Of a stretch of DNA of 64,000 nt, positions 35,573 through 43,746 are shown piece by piece. Made by a program: the position numbers and the translations under genes. Origin of the DNA: Clostridiales bacterium (GTDB lineage Bacteria; Bacillota; Clostridia; Lachnospirales; Lachnospiraceae); the NCBI GenBank assembly GCA_021203365.1, contig JAJQBI010000030.1, positions 159,680 through 223,679 on the forward strand, given 5' to 3'. Each line of letters starts with the position of its first letter. Within the stretch, counting starts at the first letter, position 1. The notes beneath the pieces were generated by a model. The model worked only from the letters and a program-made list of their open reading frames with translations. It was not told the origin of the DNA and did not search any database.

Positions 35573-37015
35573 TCACCCTATCAGCCAGTTATACATCTCC
35601 TCATACTGTCTTGCCGAGTTCTTCCACGAGAAGTCCTTCGCCATGGCGCGGTCCACCAGCTTATTCCATTCCCGCTTCTTATCGTAATATACCGACTCCG
35701 CATACCGAACCGTCGCCAGCATCTCATGGGCATTGTAATTCACAAAGGAAAATCCGGTTCCTGTCCCCTCATACTCATTGTAGGGCTCCACCGTATCCTT
35801 CAGGCCGCCGGTCTCCCGGACAATGGGCAGCGTCCCATAGCGCAGACTCATCAGCTGACTCAGCCCGCAGGGCTCAAACAGGGAGGGCATCAGAAAAGCA
35901 TCCGAAGCGGCGTAGATCCGATGAGAAAGCGCCTCGTCATAATAAATCTGTGCCGTAACCTTCCCCTGATATTTCCACTCAAAATGGCGGAACATATTCT
36001 CGTACCGCTCTTCCCCGGTTCCGAGAACCACAAGCTGAATGGCATCCTGGCAGAGCTCATCCATGATGTAGGCGATCAGATCAAAGCCCTTCTGATCCGT
36101 CAGACGGGAAACAATGCCGATCATCATGGCCTTGGGATCCTGGTTCAGGCCAAGCTCCTTCTGAAGAGCCACCTTATTTTTCACCTTCTCCTTGCGGAAG
36201 GTAGTGGCATTGTAATTCTTCTGGATGAGTGTATCGGTCTCCGGGTTGAAAACATCGTAATCAATTCCGTTGACAATTCCACGCAGGCTGTTGCTCCGGG
36301 CATTGAGAAGTCCGTCCAGGCGCTCCCCGTAGAAGGGCGTCCGGATCTCCTGGGCGTAGGTGGCACTCACCGTAGTGATCGCATCCGCGTAAACCATTCC
36401 GCCCTTCAGATAGTTGGCGTCCTTGTACGCCTCCAGCTTATCCGGCGCGAAATAATAATCCGGAAGCCCTGTGATGGCCTTGACCGTGGGAACGTCATAC
36501 ACACCCTGGAATTTCAGGTTGTGTATGGTCATAACCGTCTTGATCCCCACAAAAAACTCATTCTGCTGGAAGGTGTCATGAAGGTATACAGGCACCAGGC
36601 CGGTCTGCCAGTCATGGCAGTGGATAATATCCGGGCGGAAGCCGATCACCGGAAGGATGGACAGCACAGCCTTGGAGAAAAAGGCAAATTTCTCCAGATC
36701 CCACGGAGCCTTATCGTAGGGCTTGGGGCCGCTGAAATAGTATTCATTGTCAATAAAATAAAACTGTACCCCGTCATACATCATCTGCAGAATGCCAACA
36801 TAGCAGTTCTTAAATCCAAGATCCATATAAAAATGGGATACATATTCCATCTTATCCTTCCATTCCTGCTTCATGCAGGCATACTTGGGCAGGACAACAC
36901 GAATATCAAATTCTTCTTTATCAAAGCACTTCGGCAGAGATCCGGCAACGTCCGCCAATCCTCCCGTTTTGATAAATGGTACTGCCTCCGATGTTGCAAA
37001 CAGAATTTTCTTCAT
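35573..37015 (-). CDS. glgA: Glycogen synthase (ADP-glucose type)
   Basis: GT5 glycosyltransferase of 480 residues that extends alpha-1,4-glucan from ADP-glucose. The N-terminal KTGGLADVAGSLP loop binds ADP-glucose. The C-terminal domain carries SRLTDQKGFDL and MPSLFEPCGLSQL, with the catalytic Glu in the E-x7-E region. The ATG at 37015 follows GGAGGG at nine bases; the open frame upstream of it lacks a site. No other glg genes are nearby, so it is monocistronic with its own -10 box. Many spore-formers store glycogen before sporulation. Confidence 0.95.
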   Translation of the reverse strand: MKKILFATSEAVPFIKTGGLADVAGSLPKCFDKEEFDIRVVLPKYACMKQEWKDKMEYVSHFYMDLGFKNCYVGILQMMYDGVQFYFIDNEYYFSGPKPYDKAPWDLEKFAFFSKAVLSILPVIGFRPDIIHCHDWQTGLVPVYLHDTFQQNEFFVGIKTVMTIHNLKFQGVYDVPTVKAITGLPDYYFAPDKLEAYKDANYLKGGMVYADAITTVSATYAQEIRTPFYGERLDGLLNARSNSLRGIVNGIDYDVFNPETDTLIQKNYNATTFRKEKVKNKVALQKELGLNQDPKAMMIGIVSRLTDQKGFDLIAYIMDELCQDAIQLVVLGTGEERYENMFRHFEWKYQGKVTAQIYYDEALSHRIYAASDAFLMPSLFEPCGLSQLMSLRYGTLPIVRETGGLKDTVEPYNEYEGTGTGFSFVNYNAHEMLATVRYAESVYYDKKREWNKLVDRAMAKDFSWKNSARQYEEMYNWLIG

Positions 37016-37063
37016 CTGTCTATTCCCTCCTTGGTAACTTTTTCTACACCCATACATTTATGT

Positions 37064-37069
37064 ATTATA
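37064..37069 (-). promoter_or_regulatory. Possible -10 box of glgA
   Basis: A perfect TATAAT on the minus strand, 49 bases above the glgA start. The best -35 candidate (GATTGT at 17 bases) is poor. Confidence 0.4.
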
Positions 37070-37121
37070 GTCTTTTGTCTCTTTGGACAATCACTATGTG
37101 TCATTATACCTCAAAATCCGT

Positions 37122-37934
37122 TTATTGGAAAGAGCGATTTTTATATTCCAGACGTATTTTATCAGCAATCAGCGCAATAAATTCGGAATTTGTCGGCTTT
37201 CCCTTCCCCGTGCTCACCGTATAGCCGAAAAGCGCGTCGATAGTGTCCATTTTTCCCCGGCTCCAGGCCACCTCGATGGCATGGCGGATGGCCCGCTCCA
37301 CACGGCTGGGCGTGGTCTGATGCTTTTTGGCGATGGTTGGGTACAGGATCTTGGTAATGGAATTCAGCATTTCCATATCGTTTACCACCAGAATAATCGC
37401 ATCCCGCAGATACTGATAGCCCTTGATATGAGCGGGAACCCCGATCTCATGAATCACATTGGTCACATCCGTCTCCAGATTGGAATCGGGAACCCTGATT
37501 TTTTCTCCGGAAGCCTGAACCGGATGACGGCTGATCTCCCGGAACTTCCGGTCGCTGAGCCGGCGCACATGCTTGATCCGGTTGATCAGAAGCTGATTGT
37601 CAAAGGGCTTTAGCATATAGTAATCCGCCCCCAGACTGAAGGCGTCCTCCGTGATCCTCTCCTGTCCAACGGCGGAGACCACGATAAAGGAAGGTGCTTT
37701 CTTTCCCTCTGTGCCATGGGAAAAACGTTCCATAACCGACAGCCCGTCCACCTTGGGCATAATGATATCCAGAACCACCACATCCGGTTCCTTTTCCCGG
37801 ATAATTCTGCAGATTTCCTCTCCGTTGTGCGCTTTTCCCACCAGCTCCAGGTCTTTATCCTCTTCGATCATATGACCGAGTATTTCCACCATTTTCTCGT
37901 TATCATCCGCAATTGCCACATTCAGTTTCTCCAT
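37122..37934 (-). CDS. spo0A: Sporulation master regulator Spo0A
   Basis: Response regulator of 270 residues. The receiver domain has acidic residues DD near 10, the phosphoacceptor Asp in [12 protein letters not shown] (about 55), a Ser/Thr in VVSAVG and Lys in YMLKPFD. The C-terminal Spo0A domain has the recognition-helix region [20 protein letters not shown]. It switches the cell to sporulation on phosphorylation. It lies downstream of spoIVB as in other spore-formers, but with an unusual 508-base spacer. AGGAGG is 11 bases before the ATG. I saw no clear 0A box in the leader. Confidence 0.97.
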   Translation of the reverse strand: MEKLNVAIADDNEKMVEILGHMIEEDKDLELVGKAHNGEEICRIIREKEPDVVVLDIIMPKVDGLSVMERFSHGTEGKKAPSFIVVSAVGQERITEDAFSLGADYYMLKPFDNQLLINRIKHVRRLSDRKFREISRHPVQASGEKIRVPDSNLETDVTNVIHEIGVPAHIKGYQYLRDAIILVVNDMEMLNSITKILYPTIAKKHQTTPSRVERAIRHAIEVAWSRGKMDTIDALFGYTVSTGKGKPTNSEFIALIADKIRLEYKNRSFQ

Positions 37935-37972
37935 GAGGCCAGATTCCTCCTAACTTCCAAATCTATGATGTT

Positions 37973-38187
37973 GGGGTCAAAAGTATTTGACCCCTATGAT
38001 ACCTGAGAATTCCCTCACAGAGCGCCCTGCGGGTGTCCGTGCTTCGCACTCCCGGAATTCTCAAAAACATTCGGAATCCGCTCATTTTGGCTAATATATT
38101 AGCCAAAATGGCTACTTCCTCATGTTTTGGGCGGGTCAAGATGTCATGAATTGGAACATAAATGTTCCATTCATGACCTTTTGACCC
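37973..38187. repeat. Palindrome-rich noncoding element in the spoIVB-spo0A spacer
   Basis: Four consecutive inverted repeats. (a) GGGGTCAAA/TTTGACCCC at 37973-37994. (b) GAGAATTCC/GGAATTCTC at 38005-38062, with small inner stems. (c) A perfect 28-base palindrome at 38083-38110, centred on TAATATATTA. (d) A long imperfect hairpin at 38133-38187 that begins GGGTCAAG and ends TTGACCC. The outer GGGTCAA/TTGACCC ends make the whole 215-bp block look like a nonautonomous repeat. No second copy is in the window. Confidence 0.6.
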
Positions 38188-38442
38188 TGGTATCAATCTA
38201 TGTATGGAGCCGCCGCCGAAAGCCTCCCCGGCCTTCCGGCGGCAGAATCCTTTGCTCTGTACAAAAAGCAGGGTCCGGAATATCTCTCTTGCACATAAGG
38301 GCTTCCGCAGAGAGGTTCTCACTCCCGTATCAGCTCAAGGAACATTATAGTGGAACTCCCATGGGGAAATCAAGCCGAAACTGGCTGTTTTCCGGCATTT
38401 TCGTTCGATATCCTTCGAGCTTTTTCGCGCCTCCATCGCCCT
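38188..38442. other. Remaining spacer between the palindromic element and spoIVB
   Basis: Contains a GC-rich segment (38208-38242, CCGCCG...CGGCGG with partial stem potential), a predicted minus-strand promoter at 38344-38373 and no supported gene. A 119-codon minus-strand frame (37963-38322) spans the palindromes and lacks a good ribosome binding site. Confidence 0.45.
38344..38373 (-). promoter_or_regulatory. Sigma-A-type promoter upstream of spo0A
   Basis: Minus-strand TTGATT (38368-38373) and TATAAT (38344-38349), spacer 18. If used, it would give a leader of about 400 bases that contains all four palindromes. Confidence 0.5.
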
Positions 38443-39693
38443 TTACGCCACGTTTTTTCCCTCTTCGACAGAGTCACCCCCATTCTTTTCTTCCAGCTGC
38501 TCCAGCATGGTCTCCGCAAAAATTCCATAACCGCTTGTGACGTCCTGCACAAAAACATGGGTCACCGCGCCCACAAATTTTCCGTTCTGGATCACCGGAG
38601 AACCTGACATTCCCTGAATGATTCCCCCGGTTTTTTCCAGAAGCTCCTCATCGGTCACGGTGAGCACAAAACTTTTGTTCGTGTCCGCGCTTCCCATATC
38701 AATGCGGGTGATTTCCACCTCATATTCTTCCACCTGGCCGTCCACATCGCAGAGAATAGAAGCCTCTCCGGTTTCCATCTCCTGCTTGCAGCCCAGAGGC
38801 AGCTCTGTCAGGGAAAGGGCCGACCGGGAATCCAGATCCAGCATCCCGAAAATTCCCAGCTCCGTATTCCCGGTAATGGTGCCCAGACAGTTCGCACTCT
38901 CATAGCGAATCAGGCCGGACAGCTCCCCCGGATTTCCGCTGGAGCCCTTCCGGATTCCCAGAATGGTAGAACCATAGAGAGAACCTTCCCGGACCGCCAG
39001 AAGCTGGGCGGTGTCCACATCGCTGATTCCATGGCCCAGAGCCCCGAACTGTCCGTCCATGGTCACGAAGGTGAGCGTACCGATTCCCTGGGTGTCATCC
39101 CGCACCCAGATCCCCAGACGATAATTTCCCCCCGCATCCTGTACCGGTGTGATGGAGAGGTTCAGCACCTCGCTGCCCCGGCGCACAGCCAGGGTCACCT
39201 CCTCCCCGTCAAGCTCTGACAGATCCTCCATCAGCTCTTTTTTCGTGGAGACTTCCTTCTCGTTGAAAGCCAGAATATAATCCCCGGCCTCCACAATGTT
39301 TTTCGCGGGCTCCTGCGCTGTCCCCGAAGGGGAGATAATCTCACCGGTATCAACGATCAGCACCCCTTCTGTCTCCATATAAATTCCTACACTGCTGCCG
39401 CTGACATACACACGGGTACTTTCCTTCTCCGTCACCTTCACAGTTTTCAGAGGAATCACGCCCAGATATTTTACGCCTGCGCAGAAGCTTCCCTCCCCGG
39501 AAACCGGAATCGCGTCCTCCAGTGTAAGAAAAGGAATGGATGGCAGCAGGTTTTTGTCCCGGTTTTCCTCCGTCACAGTAATCTCATCGGGAATTTTCCG
39601 GTCCAGAAAGCGATAACCCAGAAGGCCGAAAACCAGCGCGCCCATGCCAAGACAAAGCCAGAGAAGCGGACAGTATCTCCTGATTTTCTTCAT
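38443..39693 (-). CDS. spoIVB: SpoIVB serine peptidase
   Basis: 416 residues. An N-terminal membrane anchor (about 8-27) is followed by a PDZ region (GVLIVDTGEIISPSGTAQEP through VSTKKELMEDL, about 110-200) and the S55 peptidase domain, with His in FGALGHGISD and Ser in IIQGMSGSPVIQ. In B. subtilis, SpoIVB is secreted from the forespore and cleaves SpoIVFA to activate pro-sigma-K processing. Here the order recN-spoIVB-spo0A is kept. The ATG follows GAAAGG. The C-terminal tail is short and charged. Confidence 0.94.
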   Translation of the reverse strand: MKKIRRYCPLLWLCLGMGALVFGLLGYRFLDRKIPDEITVTEENRDKNLLPSIPFLTLEDAIPVSGEGSFCAGVKYLGVIPLKTVKVTEKESTRVYVSGSSVGIYMETEGVLIVDTGEIISPSGTAQEPAKNIVEAGDYILAFNEKEVSTKKELMEDLSELDGEEVTLAVRRGSEVLNLSITPVQDAGGNYRLGIWVRDDTQGIGTLTFVTMDGQFGALGHGISDVDTAQLLAVREGSLYGSTILGIRKGSSGNPGELSGLIRYESANCLGTITGNTELGIFGMLDLDSRSALSLTELPLGCKQEMETGEASILCDVDGQVEEYEVEITRIDMGSADTNKSFVLTVTDEELLEKTGGIIQGMSGSPVIQNGKFVGAVTHVFVQDVTSGYGIFAETMLEQLEEKNGGDSVEEGKNVA

Positions 39694-39752
39694 CCTTTCA
39701 CATCCTTCACCGCAAAACGACCCAGGAGTCGTTTCCGAAAAAAAGTAAAAAA

Positions 39753-39783
39753 AGAGAAGACGTCCTTTCGGATCGTCCTCTCT
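39753..39783 (-). terminator. Terminator of recN
   Basis: A 10-bp stem AGAGAGGACG/CGTCTTCTCT (one G-U pair) followed on the minus strand by TTTTTTT. It lies 18 bases after the recN stop and separates the nusB-to-recN unit from spoIVB. Confidence 0.85.
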
Positions 39784-39801
39784 TAGTATGCGGCAAAAGG
39801 T

Positions 39802-41487
39802 TTATTTCAATCTTGTATTTTTATGTACCCGTGCCAATTCTTTCATCTCTCTGGCATTCTGCAAAACGGCGTCTGTAATCTGAGCGCCTCCCAGAAGCCG
39901 GGCCAGCTCCCGAACCGAAGCCTCCTCCGAGAGTGGATGAATCTGCGTCACCGTCTGTCCGTGATCCACATGCTTTTCGATTTCAAAATGCGTGTCCGCC
40001 ATGGCGGCGATCTGAGGCAGATGCGTGATGCACAGAACCTGTCGGTGCTTTCCGATCACCGCCATCTTTTCAGATACCTTCTGCGCTGTCCGTCCGCTGA
40101 TCCCTGTATCAATCTCATCAAAAATCAGAGTGTCGATCTCATCCCGGTCCGCCAGGATCGCCTTGATTGCCAGCATGATCCTGGAGAGTTCTCCGCCGGA
40201 GGCGATCTGGCCGAGAGGCTTTAACTTTTCTCCCGGATTGGTGGAGATTTCATACTCAACTTCATCACAGCCCTTTTCGGTTAAGGTCCGGCTCTGTCGG
40301 AAGACAATGGCAAATTTTACCTGCTCAAAATTCATTTCCCGCAGACCTTCCGTAATCTCCTTCTCCAGCTGTTTCCCGTATTCTTTCCGGATCCCGGACA
40401 ATTCATACGAAGCCTGGCGCAGTTTTTTCTCTGCCCGCTCTTTCTGCTCCTTCGCTCTGCGAAGGTTTTCGTCAAACTCTTCCAGCTCTTCCAGTTTTTT
40501 CTGCTGCTTCTCCTGATAGGCCAGAATATCTTCCACCGTATGTCCGTACTTAGCCTTCAGACTGTTCACCTGATCCAGGCGGCGCTCCGTATTGTAAAAG
40601 GTTTCTTCGTCAAAACTCTGACGGTCCATATAGGAGGAAAGCTCCCGGTTAAAATCATTGAGCAGGCTGTCCACCTGATCCAGACTCTCCTCCAGAGCCT
40701 CCAGCTCTTCGTCAAATTCGGTCACCCGGGAAAGCTCTCTCTGGGCCTCCCCCACCAGATCTCCGGCGCCCTGGTCATACCCGGCCGCGGAGTGTACGCT
40801 CTGCAGAGCCTCCATAATTTTCTTTCCGTTCATCAGCTTCCGGTACTGACGCTCCAGATCCTCATCCTCCCCCGGACACAGGGCGGCATCCTGGATCTCC
40901 CGGATTTCAAACTCCAAGAAAGACATTTCCCGGTTCCGCTGCTCCTCATCCACATCCAGCGCCTTCAGCTCCGACAGGGCTTTCCGATAGTCTCTGTAAG
41001 CCGCCTCTACGTCCGCCCGGTACGAAGCAATCCTCTCCCGGCCATAGGCGTCCAGAATATCCAGCTGCCGGTCCCCGTAAAGCAGGGACTGATGCTCATG
41101 CTGCCCGTGAATATCCAGCAGGCAGGAGGCGGCCGCCTTCATCTGGCTGACGGTGACAGTCTCCCCGTTGATTTTGTTTACACTCCTTCCGTCCAGGATT
41201 TTTCTGGACAGAAGGATCTGGCCTTCCTCCGGATAAATGTCAAGGGCGGCCAGAGCCTCCCTGGCTTTTGTATTTTCCACCTGAAACAAAAGCTCCACCA
41301 GAGCATAGGGCGCGTTCTCACGGATCATGCCTCTGGATGACTTTGTTCCCAGGATCAGGGAAATGGAACCGAGCAGGATGGATTTTCCCGCTCCGGTTTC
41401 CCCGGTAAGGATGTTCAGCCCCGGCCCGAATTCCACTTCCGTTTCCTCAATCAGCGCAAGATTTTTCACATGCAGATGAATTAACAT
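39802..41487 (-). CDS. recN: DNA repair protein RecN
   Basis: SMC-like ATPase of 561 residues for double-strand break repair. Walker A GETGAGKSILLG at about 30, long coiled coils in the middle (about 150-370), and the C-terminal ABC signature LASGGELSRIM with Walker B TLIFDEIDTGISG. It is of normal length. It starts 30 bases after argR, and this argR-recN pair is conserved in Firmicutes. The ATG is preceded by GGAGGG. Confidence 0.96.
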   Translation of the reverse strand: MLIHLHVKNLALIEETEVEFGPGLNILTGETGAGKSILLGSISLILGTKSSRGMIRENAPYALVELLFQVENTKAREALAALDIYPEEGQILLSRKILDGRSVNKINGETVTVSQMKAAASCLLDIHGQHEHQSLLYGDRQLDILDAYGRERIASYRADVEAAYRDYRKALSELKALDVDEEQRNREMSFLEFEIREIQDAALCPGEDEDLERQYRKLMNGKKIMEALQSVHSAAGYDQGAGDLVGEAQRELSRVTEFDEELEALEESLDQVDSLLNDFNRELSSYMDRQSFDEETFYNTERRLDQVNSLKAKYGHTVEDILAYQEKQQKKLEELEEFDENLRRAKEQKERAEKKLRQASYELSGIRKEYGKQLEKEITEGLREMNFEQVKFAIVFRQSRTLTEKGCDEVEYEISTNPGEKLKPLGQIASGGELSRIMLAIKAILADRDEIDTLIFDEIDTGISGRTAQKVSEKMAVIGKHRQVLCITHLPQIAAMADTHFEIEKHVDHGQTVTQIHPLSEEASVRELARLLGGAQITDAVLQNAREMKELARVHKNTRLK

Positions 41488-41517
41488 TTTTCCCTCCGTT
41501 TTTGCAGGTACTGCTCT

Positions 41518-41991
41518 TTATTCCCGGGGCGTTCCTCCCAGAATCTCCTCCAGCTTTTCCAGGACGTGCCGCGCCTGGGCAGAGGTCCGCGCCGCGCACA
41601 GAATCGTGTCGTCCCCGGCGATGCAGCCCAGGATTTCCGGCCATTTCAGTGCGTCCAGAGCCGCGCCCGCGCCCATGGCCATCCCCGGTATGGTGTGAAT
41701 GACCACCAGATTCTGTCCTGCGTCCATGGAAATCACCGCCTCCTTCAGCACTCTGGCGTACTTATCCCCCAGATCAGAAGCCTGGGGCTCCGGCTCCGGC
41801 AAAATGGCGTAGCGGGATTTTCCCCCGGGCCCGGTGACCTTAGTCATCTTCAGCGCGCGGATATCCCTGGAGACCGTGGCCTGTGTAACCTTAAAGCCCG
41901 CCTCATTCAGCTTCTGGGCCAGCTCTTCCTGAGTGTCGATCTCATACTGACGGATCAGCTCTATTATTTTTTCCTGTCTGACTGTCTTCAC
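41518..41991 (-). CDS. argR: Arginine repressor ArgR/AhrC
   Basis: 157 residues. An N-terminal winged helix (TQEELAQKLNEAGF then TQATVSRDIRALKM) is followed by the oligomerisation and arginine-binding domain with GCIAGDDTILCAART. It represses arginine synthesis genes and activates catabolism when arginine binds. The GTG at 41991 has GGGAGG eight bases upstream and gives the typical N-terminus; a TTG ten codons earlier lacks a proper site. No arg genes are in the window. Confidence 0.93.
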   Translation of the reverse strand: MKTVRQEKIIELIRQYEIDTQEELAQKLNEAGFKVTQATVSRDIRALKMTKVTGPGGKSRYAILPEPEPQASDLGDKYARVLKEAVISMDAGQNLVVIHTIPGMAMGAGAALDALKWPEILGCIAGDDTILCAARTSAQARHVLEKLEEILGGTPRE

Positions 41992-42033
41992 TTTAAAAAC
42001 CTCCCGCTGCCATCCTCCCAAAGGCTTGTCTTA

Positions 42034-42894
42034 TCAGCTGTTCCGCATCTTCTGCCGCAGCACTTCCACAAAGCTCAGATGGTTCAGCTTCAGAATCCGG
42101 GTCCGGACCGAAGCCTTTGAAATTACAATCCGGTCTCCGGTTCTCATGGGAATTTCCGCGTCTCCGTCAAAGGAAGCCAGAGCCTCCTCCACACTTCGAT
42201 GGCGTCCCTCCCCGATCTCCACCGTGAGAATATCCTCCGGAGGAAAAACAATGCTTCTTGTATTCATGGTGTGAGGTGCCACCGGCGTCATAATGGTCAG
42301 CGAGGCGCCGGGGGAAACCACCGGGCCCCCGGCAGACATGCTGTAGCCGGTGGATCCGGTGGGCGTGGAGAGAATGATCCCGTCGGCATCATAGGAATTC
42401 AGGAACACATTGTTGACATAATTTTTAAAGCGGATCACGCGCAGATGGCCGTTCCGGCCCAGGACAATATCATTCAGAGCGATACCCCTTCCAAGGACCT
42501 GTTCTTCCCGGTAGACCGTCCCGGAGAGCATCATCCGCTCCTCCACCTCAAAATCATCGGAAAAAAGACGGTCCAGAGAGGTGTAGACAGAGCTTTTATT
42601 TACCTCAGCCAGAAAACCGAGAGTTCCCAGATTAATGCCCAGAAGGGGAATTCCTCTGTGAACCACATCCCGGGCCGCCTGCAGAAGGGTCCCGTCTCCC
42701 CCCAGCACGATAATGCACTGGGTATCGGCCGGGATTTTCTCCGGATCCGTGTAATGCCAGGAACCGTCCTCCCGGCGCTGTGCCTGCCACACCGGGCATG
42801 TGCCTCCCCGGCTTTTCAGATAGGCTACCAGCTTCTCCGTAAATTCCAGACCCGGGTCCTTTTCATTGTTTGTGATAATGTAAAATCTGTCCAT
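42034..42894 (-). CDS. nadK: NAD kinase
   Basis: 286 residues, makes NADP from NAD and ATP. The GGDGTLLQAAR motif is at about 60, NE-type segments follow, and the diagnostic PTGSTGYSMSAGGP is at about 155. The gene lies between tlyA and argR, as in many Clostridia. The ATG is read without a strong site; AGGACAG lies above. Length is normal. Confidence 0.95.
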   Translation of the reverse strand: MDRFYIITNNEKDPGLEFTEKLVAYLKSRGGTCPVWQAQRREDGSWHYTDPEKIPADTQCIIVLGGDGTLLQAARDVVHRGIPLLGINLGTLGFLAEVNKSSVYTSLDRLFSDDFEVEERMMLSGTVYREEQVLGRGIALNDIVLGRNGHLRVIRFKNYVNNVFLNSYDADGIILSTPTGSTGYSMSAGGPVVSPGASLTIMTPVAPHTMNTRSIVFPPEDILTVEIGEGRHRSVEEALASFDGDAEIPMRTGDRIVISKASVRTRILKLNHLSFVEVLRQKMRNS

Positions 42895-42930
42895 AATAAC
42901 ACTGTCCTCTGTGCCTTTTATCAGCTGCCG

Positions 42931-43743
42931 TCACGTATCCAGCTCCCGGTGGGCCTGCTCCACAACCTCAGGGACCGACTCCGGAAGCAGATCCGGCGCC
43001 GCTTCGTCCCCGGAGTGCTTTTTCAGATAAAGAAGATATTCGATGTTTCCCTCCGGCCCCTTTACAGGTGAAAAGGAAAGCCGCAGCGGAGAAAAACCGA
43101 TGACACAGGCATAGTCCCTCACCTTCTCCACCACCGAGCAGTGAACCGCAGGGTCACGGACCACACCCTTTTTCCCCACCTTCTCCCTGCCGGCCTCAAA
43201 CTGAGGCTTGATCAGGCATACAACCTCGCCTTCCGGGACAAGAAGGGCGCGAAGAGGAAGAAGGACCTTTGTCAGAGAGATAAAGGAGACGTCCACAGAG
43301 GCAAAATCCGCCGGTTCCCCCACATCCCCGGGCAGAACATAGCGGATATTGGTTTTTTCCATACAGACCACTTTGGGGTCGTTCCGCAGCTTCCAGGCAA
43401 GCTGCCCATATCCCACGTCGATGGCGTACACCCGCACGGCGCCGTTCTGAAGCATACAGTCCGTAAAACCGCCGGTGGAAGCTCCCACATCCATACAGAT
43501 CTTCCCGGAAAGGGAAAGGCCGAAATGATTCACCGCCTTTTCCAGCTTCAGACCGCCGCGGCTTACATAGGGAAGAGTGTTTCCCCGCACCTCAATCCGC
43601 GCAGTGTCCGGGAACATGCTTCCCGCCTTGTCCTCCTTCTGGCCGTCCACATAGACCTCCCCGGACATGATATACGCTTTTGCCTTTTCCCGCGAGGGAG
43701 CCAGTGCGCGCTCCACAAGCAGGAGATCCAGTCTTTTTTTCAT
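42931..43743 (-). CDS. tlyA: TlyA-family rRNA 2'-O-methyltransferase / hemolysin-like
   Basis: 270 residues with an N-terminal S4 RNA-binding domain (RLDLLLVERALAPSREKAK) and a FtsJ/RrmJ-like Rossmann methyltransferase (CMDVGASTGGFTDCML at about 85, LIKPQFE at about 190). TlyA proteins methylate cytidine in 16S and 23S rRNA, which is the reason for capreomycin sensitivity in other bacteria. It starts just after the dxs stop; I use ATG 43743 and not the preceding TTG. Confidence 0.92.
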   Translation of the reverse strand: MKKRLDLLLVERALAPSREKAKAYIMSGEVYVDGQKEDKAGSMFPDTARIEVRGNTLPYVSRGGLKLEKAVNHFGLSLSGKICMDVGASTGGFTDCMLQNGAVRVYAIDVGYGQLAWKLRNDPKVVCMEKTNIRYVLPGDVGEPADFASVDVSFISLTKVLLPLRALLVPEGEVVCLIKPQFEAGREKVGKKGVVRDPAVHCSVVEKVRDYACVIGFSPLRLSFSPVKGPEGNIEYLLYLKKHSGDEAAPDLLPESVPEVVEQAHRELDT

Positions 43744-43746
43744 CAA

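Noticed and set aside
37963..38322. 119-codon minus-strand frame in the spoIVB-spo0A spacer
   Set aside because: It is made almost entirely of the palindromic repeats, has no good ribosome binding site and no recognisable domain. It is treated as noncoding.
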